Origin: an uncultured Bacilli bacterium
Lineage (GTDB): Bacteria > Bacillota_I > Bacilli_A > RF39 > UBA660
Direction of reading: 5' to 3'
Assembly: GCA_947625425.1 (NCBI GenBank)
Contig: CANQOH010000024.1
Coordinates: 1-18,726 of the forward strand
Length of the DNA: 18,726 nt
Shown: piece by piece, positions 6,691 to 14,957 of the stretch
Layout of the letters: each line of letters begins with the position of its first letter
Numbering within the stretch: position 1 is the first letter of the stretch
Notes under the pieces: generated by a model
What the model was told of the DNA's origin: nothing
The model's input: the letters and a program-made list of their open reading frames with translations, nothing else
The model's database searches: none
Position numbers and translations under genes: made by a program

Positions 6691-7156
6691 CTAATATTCA
6701 GACTTTCTTTTAACAAATTCAGTATTATCATCATCGTCTGTTTTTAAATATTTTATAAACATGCCTTGGCACATCTTGTCACATTTTTAGAATTTTATAA
6801 TCCTGTTTTCCTTCATTTTGAAGACAAATCCACATATGACCATTATTATCAGCGTTATCATAATAATCAGCATCAATTACTCCAACTTGATTACAAAATC
6901 TAACATTATATTTAAAACCCATACTACTGCGATCTAAAAGTAATAAAACATCATCATGTTCCATATTTACTTTTACTCCTGTAGGAATCTTCTTTATTTC
7001 GCCAGGTTTTAAAACATAATCATCTAAAGCAAAAAAGTCATAAGCTGCTGCATGAATAGTAGATCTTCTAGGTAATAAATAACTTTCATATAGTACTTTA
7101 TCATCTCGAAAATCTTTTTTAAACTGTTCATAAGATATCTTTTCAAACATTCGCAT
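6691..7156 (-). pseudogene. dut: dUTPase-like gene, frameshifted and lacking motif V
   Basis: The first frame (7156 to a TGA at 6779-6781) reads like a trimeric dUTPase: AAAYDFFAL (motif I), RSSMGFKYNVR (motif II) and GVIDADYYDNADNNGHMWI (motif III). It stops after QDYKILKM. The +1 frame continues directly with DKMCQGMFIKYLKTDDDDN, the expected motif IV region, and ends at TAG (6691-6693). The C-terminus VKRKSEY replaces the GGFGSTG motif V that normally closes the active site. The gene is therefore both frameshifted and without motif V, most likely decaying or catalytically dead. The break, ATG-TGA-C, does not allow easy tRNA re-pairing, which argues against programmed shifting. The start at 7156 has AGGTG six bases upstream. 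It lies between a Met T-box and metG, with about 11 bases to the metG start. Confidence 0.75.
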
Positions 7157-7173
7157 AATAATCACCTTCTTAA

Positions 7174-7376
7174 ATAAAAAAATTCATAATCTAAGGACGA
7201 GTAATAACCCGCGGTACCACCTTAGTTTATGAATTATCATACACTTTATTTCTTAACGCGAAAATAACGTTTCAGCTCCAGAGCCATGTTCCCAATATTT
7301 CAGAAGATTCTTTTCACCAACCAGAACCTCTCTATATTCTTAATTTAAAGGTACTCTTTCCTTCATTGCTAAATCT
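7174..7376 (-). promoter_or_regulatory. T-box riboswitch leader, probable methionine specificity
   Basis: The leader contains the hallmark T-box AAGGTGGTACCGCGGG (7208-7223). Arms at 7181-7196 and 7220-7235 form the competing terminator stem, followed by a T-rich run (7174-7182). Upstream, AGAGAGG and GGTTGGTG fit the stem I conserved elements, and GGGAACATGGCTCTGGAGC holds the probable specifier ATG (7285-7287). Uncharged tRNA-Met would pair with the specifier and the T-box to favour readthrough. The Met assignment is supported by metG downstream. The other frames at the specifier position (ACA, CAT, TGG) cannot be excluded from sequence alone. Confidence 0.9.
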
Positions 7377-7382
7377 AAACCT

Positions 7383-7411
7383 AATTTAACACAAAATAAT
7401 ACCTTTATCAA
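7383..7411 (-). promoter_or_regulatory. Sigma-A-type promoter of the T-box/metG transcript
   Basis: TTGATA (7406-7411) and TAAATT (7383-7388) are separated by 17 bases, which would start transcription at about 7376, just before the T-box stem I. The -35 box overlaps the spoVT stop codon. Confidence 0.6.
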
Positions 7412-7911
7412 GAAATATTAAGTTCTAACATAATAATTTTATTTAAAAATGTACACATTTCATATGCTCTATCATTTATTTCCCCAAAAACAATAATACT
7501 ACCTTCTATTCCTTCGTTAGTAACTATCGGTAACATATTATATATTCCCTTAACTTTATTCTCACCAAAAACTAGTTCTGCAGTTTGATACTTCATATTA
7601 GTACCATTCTTAACAATTAATTTAGCATTATTATCTAATTTAGAACCAACACCTACTAAATTGGAATATATAACACATTCTTTATTCAATAAAATAACTT
7701 TAAAATTAAATATTTCTATAAAACTCTTAATTATTTCTATAATTTTATAATTATTATCTAAATTACTATATTTAGCTAAAGTAATGTCTTTATCATTACA
7801 AGTAATACTTAAAACATCACCCGTATTTATCTGTAATTTTCTTCTTATATCCATTGGAATAACAATTCTACCTAAATTATCAATATTTTTTACAAAGTTA
7901 ACATTTTTCAT
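7408..7911 (-). CDS. spoVT: Stage V sporulation transcription regulator SpoVT
   Basis: A 167-residue protein with an N-terminal AbrB-like swapped-hairpin DNA-binding domain (NLGRIVIPMDIRRKLQINTG, about 12-31) and a C-terminal GAF-like domain, the two-part arrangement of SpoVT. SpoVT controls forespore genes of the sigma-G regulon. The AbrB protein of B. subtilis is about half this length, so SpoVT is the better call. The ATG at 7911 is chosen because TGGAG lies six bases upstream; the ATG at 7923 is inside that site. It ends with the tandem stops TGA TAA. It follows mfd, as in B. subtilis, but its right-hand transcript is closed by a terminator, so it needs its own promoter in 7912-7962. No clear sigma-G boxes were found. 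Confidence 0.92.
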   Translation of the reverse strand: MKNVNFVKNIDNLGRIVIPMDIRRKLQINTGDVLSITCNDKDITLAKYSNLDNNYKIIEIIKSFIEIFNFKVILLNKECVIYSNLVGVGSKLDNNAKLIVKNGTNMKYQTAELVFGENKVKGIYNMLPIVTNEGIEGSIIVFGEINDRAYEMCTFLNKIIMLELNIS

Positions 7912-7962
7912 AAAATTCTCCATTCACTATATAGTTTTAGCTATAAAAGAAATTTTATGTAT

Positions 7963-7992
7963 AAAAAAAGTATAGACAATAAAATCTATACT
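7963..7992 (-). terminator. Rho-independent terminator after mfd
   Basis: AGTATAGA (7969-7976) pairs with TCTATACT (7985-7992) in an 8-bp stem with an 8-base loop, followed by seven T on the minus strand (7963-7969). It begins two bases past the mfd stop codon. Confidence 0.9.
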
Positions 7993-7993
7993 C

Positions 7994-10900
7994 TTATTTA
8001 TTTACTTCACTAATTACTTCTTCCATAAGTGGAACAATGTAATATAAGAAATGATCTTTTTGATTTAATAAAGTTAAAGCTATAACTACTTGATTATGTT
8101 GATACTTTAATCTAAACCTTGGATTTATATTATAAGCTTTAACAAATAACTTATCTCCTTCAATTTTATCAGATATTTCAACTGGTAATTCAATTTCAAT
8201 TTCTCTATCACTTTGTCTTACCGTATTAATACCTAATGTCTGAGCTTGTTTTTCAAACCATTCTTCATACATATATATTTCTATTTGCTTACTTATCTTA
8301 CCAAAGCGATCTTCTAATTCTTTTTTTATCTCTAATAACTTTTTATATCCATCTATTTCATTAATCTTTTGATGAATTTCTATCTTAATATCTTCATCTG
8401 ATACATAGTTATCGGAAATATGTGTTTCTACCTCAACTAAAGATCTATTAGAATTAGCTGCTTCTTCATCTTCTTCCGGTACTTCTTCACCTTTCATACG
8501 ACGCATTTCTTCTTCAATCATCTGCATATAAAGTTCAATACCTACTGTATCAACAAAACCAGCTTGTTCAGAACCTAATAAATCTCCAGCACCTCTAATT
8601 GATAAATCACGCATTGCAATACGATAACCACTACCTAACTCAGTAAATTCCTTAATTGCTTGCAATCTTTTAACTGCTACTTCATTAAGCATTTTCTGCT
8701 TATCATACATTAAATAAGCATAAGCAATACGGTTACTTCGACCAACACGTCCTCTAATTTGATATAACTGGCTTAAACCAAAATTATCTGCATCATAAAT
8801 AATTAAAGTATTGGCATTACTTATATCTATACCAGTTTCTATTATAGTTGTACAAAGTAATATATCATATTCATAATTAACAAATGATTCCATTACATCT
8901 TCAAGTTCTCTTTTACTCATCTGACCATGCGCAATCGTAATTCTCGCTTCAGGAACTAACTTATGTAATTGTTCTCTTTTAGATTCAATTGAAGCTACTT
9001 TGTTATACAAAATAAATATCTGACCATTTCTTGATAACTCTTTATAAATGGCATCCTTTATAATCAAATCATTTTCTTGAATAACATAAGTTTGAACAGG
9101 ATACCTATTAGTTGGTGGTGTATCTATAATTGATAAATCTCTTAAACCACTTAAGGCCATCTTTAAAGTACGAGGAATAGGTGTCGCCGATAAAGTTAAA
9201 ACATTAACATCATTTTTATATTCTTTAATCTTTTCTTTATGTTGAACACCAAATCTCTGTTCTTCATCAACAATTAATAAACCTAATTTAGCAAACTTAA
9301 CATCATCAGATAATAAACGATGGGTTCCAAATACTAAATCTATTGTTCCTTTTTCTAATCCTTCTAAGATTCTTTTTGTTTCTTTACTACTAGTAAATCT
9401 ATTAAGTAAAGCTATTTCAATTGGATAATTTTTAAATCTTTCTAGCGCATTTTCATATTGTTGTTTAGAAAGAATAGTTGTTGGACATAAATAGAAGACT
9501 TGTTTGTTATTTAAAATTGTTTTAAACATTGCTCTAAAAGCCACTTCGGTCTTACCAAAACCAACATCTCCACATAATAATCTATCCATTGGTACTTCAC
9601 TAGATAAATCAGCATCTATATCTTTTATCGCTTTTAATTGATCGGCTGTTTCATCATAGATAAATTCCGAACCAAAGACATCTTCTTCAGCATAAGAATT
9701 AAATGGTGTCCCTTTAACACTACTACGAGCTGCATATAACTTAATAAGTTCACCACTAATATCTTTAATTTTATTACGTAGTTCTCTCTTCTTCTTAACC
9801 CAACTAGTACTATTTAATCTATCTAATTTAGGCATACTACCTTCTTTACCAGCATATTTAAATATAGTACTAATCTTTTCAACTGGAATATATATCTTAT
9901 CATTACCTTGATAATTAATTTGAATATAATCTTTCTTTAAACCATTCTTCGTTAAAGTAATAACACCATTATATATCCCAATACCATGCATACTATGAAC
10001 TACATAATCACCAACACTAAGTTGTCCAAAATCTTTAATCTTTTTACCAATATGATATGAATTTTTATAGTTAATTACCGAATTCTTAACTTTTTCAATA
10101 TCATTTTCGCCAATTACTACATATTTATCAAAGACAAAACCATTATTAATTTTTTGATATAAAATATTTATTTCCCTATCTATAAAATTATCGATATTAA
10201 CAATATGGTAACTAGGTAAAAATGGTTCTAAACTCTTTAATTGATTTTCTTTACTTAAACAAATAATAACAGTTTTACCACTACTAATCTGCTTACTACA
10301 ATATTTCCCAAGTAATTCAAAATTACTATTAAAATTTTCTATTTCCTGAGCTTTATAACTAACTACTTTACCATAATCGTTATCATTTAAAGAATTTAAA
10401 TAAATAACATGACTATAACTAATTTCTTCCCATTCAAACATATGCTTTTTATCGATATTTTCATTTTCATTATATTCATTAATATCATTTAATAATTTCG
10501 CATAAGCTAAATCTATTTGGTCACGATTAATCATTACGACATATGGATCATCCATATAGTCTACTAAAGAACTATTATTATCACTAATTACTTCAGTATA
10601 AGGTTTTATCTTTATACTATTAATTTCTTTAATTGATAACTGTGTTGATTCATCAAAATATCTAATTGAATCAACATCATCTCCAAAGAATTCTATTCTA
10701 ATTGGATGTTCTTCATCAATAACAAATACATCTATAATATAACCACGTACAGCATACTCACCTGTAGTAGTAACTATACTTTCTTTAACATAACCATATT
10801 TATCTAAAATTTCTTCAATTTTATCTCTCTTAATTTCTTTATTTAACTCTAAATTAAATTCTAAATTAGTTATATTATTTTTATCTGGTAAAAATCTTAA

Positions 10901-11227
10901 AAATCCCATTAAATTAGTAACAACAATCGCTTTTTTACCACTTCTTATTTGTTCTAAAGTTTCTAATCTTTTTATTTTTAAATCAGGTGAAATAGCAACT
11001 GCTACACTAGTTAAAAAATCATCCATGGGAAATAAATAAACATCATCTGTATAAGTTTTTAATGAATCATAATACATATTAGCTTCATATAAAGTATTAG
11101 TTAAAATAACCATATTTTTATTTTCTTTTTTAAATAAATCTAACATGTAAAAAATGTTTAACTCTTTTGTTAAACCAGTAACTGTTAATCCATTTTCATA
11201 CTTAAAAAAATCAGATAAAAAATTCAT
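7994..11227 (-). CDS. mfd: Transcription-repair coupling factor Mfd
   Basis: A 1077-residue SF2 ATPase that removes RNA polymerase stalled at lesions and recruits UvrA. Domains in order are the N-terminal UvrB-homology region (residues 1 to about 350), the CarD-like RNA polymerase interaction domain beginning at about 400 (LSVGDYVVHSMHGIGIYNG), the translocase modules with Walker A GDVGFGKT (about 552-559), IVDEEQRFGV (about 652) and LTLSATPIPRTL, motif VI QIRGRVGRS, and the C-terminal regulatory domain. It is somewhat shorter than the 1150-1180 residues usual in the family. AGGGA lies seven bases upstream of the ATG at 11227, and only eight bases separate it from pth. The neighbouring order pth-mfd-spoVT matches B. 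subtilis, without the small gene fin between. Confidence 0.97.
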   Translation of the reverse strand: MNFLSDFFKYENGLTVTGLTKELNIFYMLDLFKKENKNMVILTNTLYEANMYYDSLKTYTDDVYLFPMDDFLTSVAVAISPDLKIKRLETLEQIRSGKKAIVVTNLMGFLRFLPDKNNITNLEFNLELNKEIKRDKIEEILDKYGYVKESIVTTTGEYAVRGYIIDVFVIDEEHPIRIEFFGDDVDSIRYFDESTQLSIKEINSIKIKPYTEVISDNNSSLVDYMDDPYVVMINRDQIDLAYAKLLNDINEYNENENIDKKHMFEWEEISYSHVIYLNSLNDNDYGKVVSYKAQEIENFNSNFELLGKYCSKQISSGKTVIICLSKENQLKSLEPFLPSYHIVNIDNFIDREINILYQKINNGFVFDKYVVIGENDIEKVKNSVINYKNSYHIGKKIKDFGQLSVGDYVVHSMHGIGIYNGVITLTKNGLKKDYIQINYQGNDKIYIPVEKISTIFKYAGKEGSMPKLDRLNSTSWVKKKRELRNKIKDISGELIKLYAARSSVKGTPFNSYAEEDVFGSEFIYDETADQLKAIKDIDADLSSEVPMDRLLCGDVGFGKTEVAFRAMFKTILNNKQVFYLCPTTILSKQQYENALERFKNYPIEIALLNRFTSSKETKRILEGLEKGTIDLVFGTHRLLSDDVKFAKLGLLIVDEEQRFGVQHKEKIKEYKNDVNVLTLSATPIPRTLKMALSGLRDLSIIDTPPTNRYPVQTYVIQENDLIIKDAIYKELSRNGQIFILYNKVASIESKREQLHKLVPEARITIAHGQMSKRELEDVMESFVNYEYDILLCTTIIETGIDISNANTLIIYDADNFGLSQLYQIRGRVGRSNRIAYAYLMYDKQKMLNEVAVKRLQAIKEFTELGSGYRIAMRDLSIRGAGDLLGSEQAGFVDTVGIELYMQMIEEEMRRMKGEEVPEEDEEAANSNRSLVEVETHISDNYVSDEDIKIEIHQKINEIDGYKKLLEIKKELEDRFGKISKQIEIYMYEEWFEKQAQTLGINTVRQSDREIEIELPVEISDKIEGDKLFVKAYNINPRFRLKYQHNQVVIALTLLNQKDHFLYYIVPLMEEVISEVNK

Positions 11228-11235
11228 TTAAATCC

Positions 11236-11790
11236 CTACTTTTTTGTATTATAAATATTCATTGTTTTTTCAATTCCATCTATCACAAATGATTCAATAA
11301 TCTTATTAAAATCATCTTGCATTGTATTAAATATTTCTTTATCTTTCTTACTAAAATTACCTAATACATAATCTTTAGTATCAATACTTTTATCGTGGGA
11401 AATACCAACTTTTAAACGAGCAAAATTTTCACTACCTAATCTATTAATAATAGATTTAATTCCATTATGTCCCCCAGCACTACTATTCTTTTTTAATTTA
11501 TAAGTTCCAAAGGTTAAATCTAAATCATCATGAATAACTAATATATCATCAAGATCTATATCATAATAATTAACAAATTGTACAACAGCATCTCCTGATA
11601 AATTCATATAAGTCAGAGGTTTAACAAATATAACTTTTTCCCCATTAATTCGAGCTTCATGATACATAGCATTAAATTTTTCTTTCCAATCATCAGTCTT
11701 TAGATAATTATCAAGAACAAGAAAACCAACATTATGTCTAGTATCTTCATACTCTTTACCAGGATTACCTAATCCAACTATTAATTTCAT
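11236..11790 (-). CDS. pth: Peptidyl-tRNA hydrolase
   Basis: A 184-residue enzyme that releases peptides from peptidyl-tRNA dropped by the ribosome. The family signature MKLIVGLGNPGKEY, then DTRHNVGF with the catalytic His at about 19, NKPLTY-like VKPLTYMNLSG, IHDDLDL with the catalytic Asp and SSAGGHNGIKS are all present. The ATG at 11790 is preferred because the conserved N-terminus begins there. GAGTGAG upstream acts as a modest ribosome binding site, and the trmN6 stop codon is one base before the start (TAAAATG), so translation is probably coupled. Upstream in-frame codons to 11808 would add a non-conserved extension. Confidence 0.97.
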   Translation of the reverse strand: MKLIVGLGNPGKEYEDTRHNVGFLVLDNYLKTDDWKEKFNAMYHEARINGEKVIFVKPLTYMNLSGDAVVQFVNYYDIDLDDILVIHDDLDLTFGTYKLKKNSSAGGHNGIKSIINRLGSENFARLKVGISHDKSIDTKDYVLGNFSKKDKEIFNTMQDDFNKIIESFVIDGIEKTMNIYNTKK

Positions 11791-11791
11791 T

Positions 11792-12514
11792 TTACTCACT
11801 CTTTTCAAAAATACCTTTATATGATTTTAAATTTAATATATCTAAAGGAGGTAATACTTTTAAACTACCTGTATTTCCATTCTTAATAGCTTTTATTAAA
11901 ACCATAATTGCTTCTTTATTATATCCAGCATAAATAAACTGTAATTTTTTTACTTTAAAATTATATTTCCCAAGATATTCAATAATCTCTTCTAATCTAT
12001 CACATCGATGAACTAAGTATAATGGAGCTTTATTTTTTAATACATATTTAGCAGCTTTAACTAATTCATCTAAATTCATTGCTATTTCATGTCTAGCAAT
12101 AGCTTTTTCTTCATCTTCATTAATTAATGAAGTGTCCTTATTATATTTAAAATAAGGAGGATTACAAGTAACAACATCCACACTTTCAGCTGGGAAATAA
12201 TCTGCTACATTAGTTAAATTATCATTTATTATATTTATTTGTGATGATAAATTATTAACTTCTACGCTATCCTTAGCTAATTTATAAATACTATTTTGTA
12301 ATTCAAATCCATAAAGTCTAGCTTTAGTTTTCGTCGACAAAATTAAAGGTACAGGAGCATTTCCCGTACAAAAATCTACTATTGTTTTAATATTATCTTT
12401 TAATTCAACAAATTCAGCTAATAAAATAGAATCTAAAGAGAATTTAAACTTATCATCATACTGATAAATTTTCATTCCATCATAATCAAATAAATCATTT
12501 AGTACTATCGACAT
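11792..12514 (-). CDS. trmN6: tRNA m6A37 methyltransferase TrmN6-like (YabB)
   Basis: A SAM-dependent methyltransferase of about 240 residues, the YabB/YfiC family that methylates N6 of adenine 37 in tRNA-Val. The sequence shows FSLDSILLAEF at about 25-35, the SAM-binding motif VDFCTGNAPVPL (about 46-57) and the N6-adenine catalytic motif NPPY (about 116-119), followed by HRCDRLEEI. The start is uncertain. The ATG at 12514 fits homologues but is 13 bases from AAGGAG, while a TTG at 12520 has ideal spacing of seven bases. The gene overlaps ricT by about 20 bases and is followed immediately by pth. In B. subtilis it likewise follows ricT (yaaT) and yabA; yabA is absent here. Confidence 0.9.
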   Translation of the reverse strand: MSIVLNDLFDYDGMKIYQYDDKFKFSLDSILLAEFVELKDNIKTIVDFCTGNAPVPLILSTKTKARLYGFELQNSIYKLAKDSVEVNNLSSQINIINDNLTNVADYFPAESVDVVTCNPPYFKYNKDTSLINEDEEKAIARHEIAMNLDELVKAAKYVLKNKAPLYLVHRCDRLEEIIEYLGKYNFKVKKLQFIYAGYNKEAIMVLIKAIKNGNTGSLKVLPPLDILNLKSYKGIFEKSE

Positions 12515-13292
12515 CTTCAAGTACAATCTCCTTTATAACTCCATCTAAATCAACTTTATATTTTCTATTTAAAATATCTACAGAAATAACTTTTCCTGAA
12601 CCAAAATCAGTTTTAACAGTTTGGCCAACACTAGGCATCCCATTGCCACATCTAACATATTCATCATCTTCATAAGTTAGACAGCATAGTAATCTTCCAC
12701 ATAAACCATTAATTTTTGAAGGATTTAAAGCAATATTTTGATCTTTAGCCATATTCATCGTAACTGAATCAATATGACTTAAGAAAGTAGAGCAACATAA
12801 AGGTCTACCACATTGACCAATTCCACAAACAGTTCTAGCTTTATCACGTGCTCCTATTTGACGTAATTCAATTCTTGTTTTATAAACTCCCGCTAACTTC
12901 TTAGCTAACTCTCTAAAATCAACTCTTTCATCAGCAATAAAATTAAATAATAATTGTTTACGATCTAAAGTATAAGAAGCATCTAAAATATTCATATCAA
13001 GATTTAATTCTTCAACAAAACTACGAGCTTTCTTTAAACATTTTTCAGAATCAGCCAAATTCTTTAAATATGTTTCATAATCTTCATCAGTCGCAACTCT
13101 CAATACTTTCTTCATTTCTTCAACAGGAATATTAATCTTTTCACTATCAGGTTTATATATCATTTTACCTAATTGAATACCTTTTTCAGTTTCAACTACA
13201 ACATAACTATTTTTTTCTATTTCTAAGTCCTCACCATTAAAATAATATATCTTACCTTCTGATTTTAATGTAATTCCATAAATATTACTCAT
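12495..13292 (-). CDS. ricT: RicT (YaaT), PSP1-domain RNA-maturation cofactor
   Basis: A 265-residue protein of the PSP1/RicT family. In B. subtilis RicT works with RicA (YmcA) and RicF (YlbF) as an Fe-S complex that directs RNase Y and promotes biofilm formation and sporulation. The Cys-rich signature is clear: CGIGQCGRPLCC (C156, C161, C166, C167) and GLCGRLLCC (C198, C203, C204). The N-terminal region and the C-terminal PSP1-like beta segment (KTDFGSGKVISVDILNRKYKV) are present. GGGAG lies upstream of the ATG at 13292, and the gene overlaps the end of holB by eight bases, as expected for one operon. Confidence 0.95.
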   Translation of the reverse strand: MSNIYGITLKSEGKIYYFNGEDLEIEKNSYVVVETEKGIQLGKMIYKPDSEKINIPVEEMKKVLRVATDEDYETYLKNLADSEKCLKKARSFVEELNLDMNILDASYTLDRKQLLFNFIADERVDFRELAKKLAGVYKTRIELRQIGARDKARTVCGIGQCGRPLCCSTFLSHIDSVTMNMAKDQNIALNPSKINGLCGRLLCCLTYEDDEYVRCGNGMPSVGQTVKTDFGSGKVISVDILNRKYKVDLDGVIKEIVLEDVDSTK

Positions 13293-14115
13293 AATACTCC
13301 CTCATTTCAATAACAAACTTATCTAAAATCAAATCTATATTTCCATTACTTCTTATATATTTTAAAATATCTTCTATAAGTAAAATAATTTTAATTAAAT
13401 TATCTCTAGATACCTCATTTACTAATTCTATTTTATCAGTTCTAATACCAGTATAGCAATCTTTTAAATAAAAAAGCATAGTATTAAAAAATATTTCCCA
13501 CTCAGTTCTTTCTTTATAATAACCACTCATATGCGTTTTATTATATAATAAATCTTCATTATTTTTATAAATAGAATTTAAATAAAGCTTAACATCAATC
13601 AAAATATCATCATTAATTGTTTCAACATCTTCATCATAATTATTATAAAAAATCTGACATCTACTTCTAATTGTCGGAATAACATTTTCTTTATTATTAG
13701 TAATATAAAATCCTAAAATATTATCTTCTGGTTCCTCTAAAAACTTAAGTAAAGCATTAGCAGATTCAGTATTAAGACGATGAGCTTCATTAACAATATA
13801 AACATTATATTTTGCAAAAACAGGAACGGTACTAAATTTATTCATTAAATTACTAATTTGATCTCTTTTTATAAATTGACCATCTGGATTTATTGTAATT
13901 AAACTCGGTAAATTATCATTATCTATTAATGTACATAAATTACATTCTTCTAAGCAATTATCCGTAAAATTATGTGGACAATTAATTTCTTTTACTAATT
14001 CTAAAACATCTTTATAGCATCTTTCTACATCATTAGTTTCAAGCAAAAAAGCATGAGCTAACTTTCCCTCATGATATTTTTTCAATATTTCATTTTTCAT
14101 CGTTACTGCGACCAA
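13285..14115 (-). CDS. holB: DNA polymerase III delta-prime subunit
   Basis: A 276-residue clamp-loader subunit that pairs with DnaX and HolA to place the sliding clamp on DNA. Visible features are KLAHAFLLE near the start, a zinc-binding set (C46, C54, C58, C61), YIVNEAHRLNTESANALLKFLEEP (a degenerate Walker B region), and the SRC motif in TIRSRCQIF. The Walker A is degenerate, as is usual for delta-prime. A TTG start at 14115 is supported: GAGGTG lies six bases upstream, while the first ATG (14100) has no usable site. It sits between bofA and ricT; in B. subtilis tmk and yaaQ (darA) intervene, and both are missing here. Confidence 0.93.
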   Translation of the reverse strand: MVAVTMKNEILKKYHEGKLAHAFLLETNDVERCYKDVLELVKEINCPHNFTDNCLEECNLCTLIDNDNLPSLITINPDGQFIKRDQISNLMNKFSTVPVFAKYNVYIVNEAHRLNTESANALLKFLEEPEDNILGFYITNNKENVIPTIRSRCQIFYNNYDEDVETINDDILIDVKLYLNSIYKNNEDLLYNKTHMSGYYKERTEWEIFFNTMLFYLKDCYTGIRTDKIELVNEVSRDNLIKIILLIEDILKYIRSNGNIDLILDKFVIEMREYYE

Positions 14116-14131
14116 AAAACCACCTCGATTA

Positions 14132-14314
14132 CTAAATTAAAAATTGAAGTAATACTAATGCCATAAGCCCAAAAACACCTAAAAATGAACTTAATCCAAC
14201 AGTAATAATATTAATTGGAATATAAATATTTATTACACTAAATAATAAGTTAACTCCATAAATTCCAAATATTCCAAAACATAATCTTTTTACTATCTTC
14301 ATCAATTTATTCAT
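14132..14314 (-). CDS. bofA: BofA-like inhibitor of pro-sigma-K processing
   Basis: A 60-residue membrane protein with two hydrophobic helices (about 10-28 and 34-59). The second contains IPINIITVGLSSFLGVFGL, which matches the C-terminal signature of BofA (IPVNPVTA...LGVPG). BofA holds the SpoIVFB protease inactive in the outer forespore membrane until the forespore signals. The second proline of the family's LGVPG is replaced by phenylalanine. AGGTG lies six bases before the ATG at 14314. It lies directly after recR, as in B. subtilis where only yaaL intervenes. It is somewhat shorter than the 87-residue B. subtilis protein because the first segment is reduced. Confidence 0.82.
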   Translation of the reverse strand: MNKLMKIVKRLCFGIFGIYGVNLLFSVINIYIPINIITVGLSSFLGVFGLMALVLLQFLI

Positions 14315-14329
14315 CTAATCACCTTACTA

Positions 14330-14357
14330 ATTATATGAATAAACATCAATTCTATTC
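14330..14357 (-). promoter_or_regulatory. Candidate sigma-E promoter of bofA
   Basis: GAATAGA (14351-14357, overlapping the recR stop) and CATATAAT (14330-14337) are separated by 13 bases. They resemble the mother-cell sigma-E consensus (about GAATATT and CATACAAT), in keeping with sigma-E control of bofA in B. subtilis. Match by eye only. Confidence 0.4.
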
Positions 14358-14957
14358 AGATATTTTCTTACGATCACTCAACGCTCTATCTAAAGTAATT
14401 TCATCTAAATAATCAATTTCTGTACCCATTGGAATACCATAAGATAATCTAGATATTTCAACATTTTTACCTTCAAATATTTTCTTTATATATAATGTAG
14501 TAGTTTCTCCTTCAATAGTAGATTTCAAAGCAATAATTAATTCTGGTTTTTCTAACTTTTCTACTCTTTCAACTAAACTAGCTAAATTTATATCTTCAGG
14601 ATTAATATCATCTATAGGTGAAATAAGACCATTTAAAACATGATAAACTCCATTATAATTACCAGCTTTTTCAAAAGCAAAAACACTTTTATAATCTTCT
14701 AAAATACATATAATATTTTTATCTCTTTTTTCATCAGAACAAATATCACATATTTCTTTATCTGTAATATGTCCACAAATAGGACAACTATGTAAATTAT
14801 TCTTTGAATCAATCATTGAAGAAGCAAAAGTTTCAACATCATCTGTTGATAACTCTAATAAAGATAAAGCCATTCTTTCGGCACTTTTTTCACCTATACC
14901 AGGTAATTTACGAAAACAATTAATAAGATTTGCTAAAACTTCAGGATAACTTTTCAT
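14352..14957 (-). CDS. recR: Recombination mediator RecR
   Basis: A 201-residue protein that, with RecO and RecF, loads RecA onto gapped DNA. Visible are an N-terminal helix-hairpin-helix (FRKLPGIGEKSAERMALSLL, about 15-34), a four-Cys zinc finger (C58, C61, C70, C73), the Toprim segment (IICILEDYKSVFAFEKAG ... YHVLNG) and a C-terminal Walker-B-like region (ISRLSYGIPMGTEIDYLD). Length fits the family. Its ATG overlaps the yaaK stop (TAATG), so translation is coupled, as in the conserved dnaX-yaaK-recR operon. Confidence 0.97.
   Translation of the reverse strand: MKSYPEVLANLINCFRKLPGIGEKSAERMALSLLELSTDDVETFASSMIDSKNNLHSCPICGHITDKEICDICSDEKRDKNIICILEDYKSVFAFEKAGNYNGVYHVLNGLISPIDDINPEDINLASLVERVEKLEKPELIIALKSTIEGETTTLYIKKIFEGKNVEISRLSYGIPMGTEIDYLDEITLDRALSDRKKISE

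Noticed and set aside
6779..6787. Starvation-induced +1 shift at AAA-ATG in the dUTPase-like gene under Met limitation
   Set aside because: Attractive because of the Met T-box, but the restored protein still lacks motif V, so decay is the simpler explanation.
7784..7975. A 63-codon plus-strand open frame
   Set aside because: It lies antisense to spoVT and the mfd-spoVT gap, has no ribosome binding site or recognisable family, and the minus-strand gene is clearly real.
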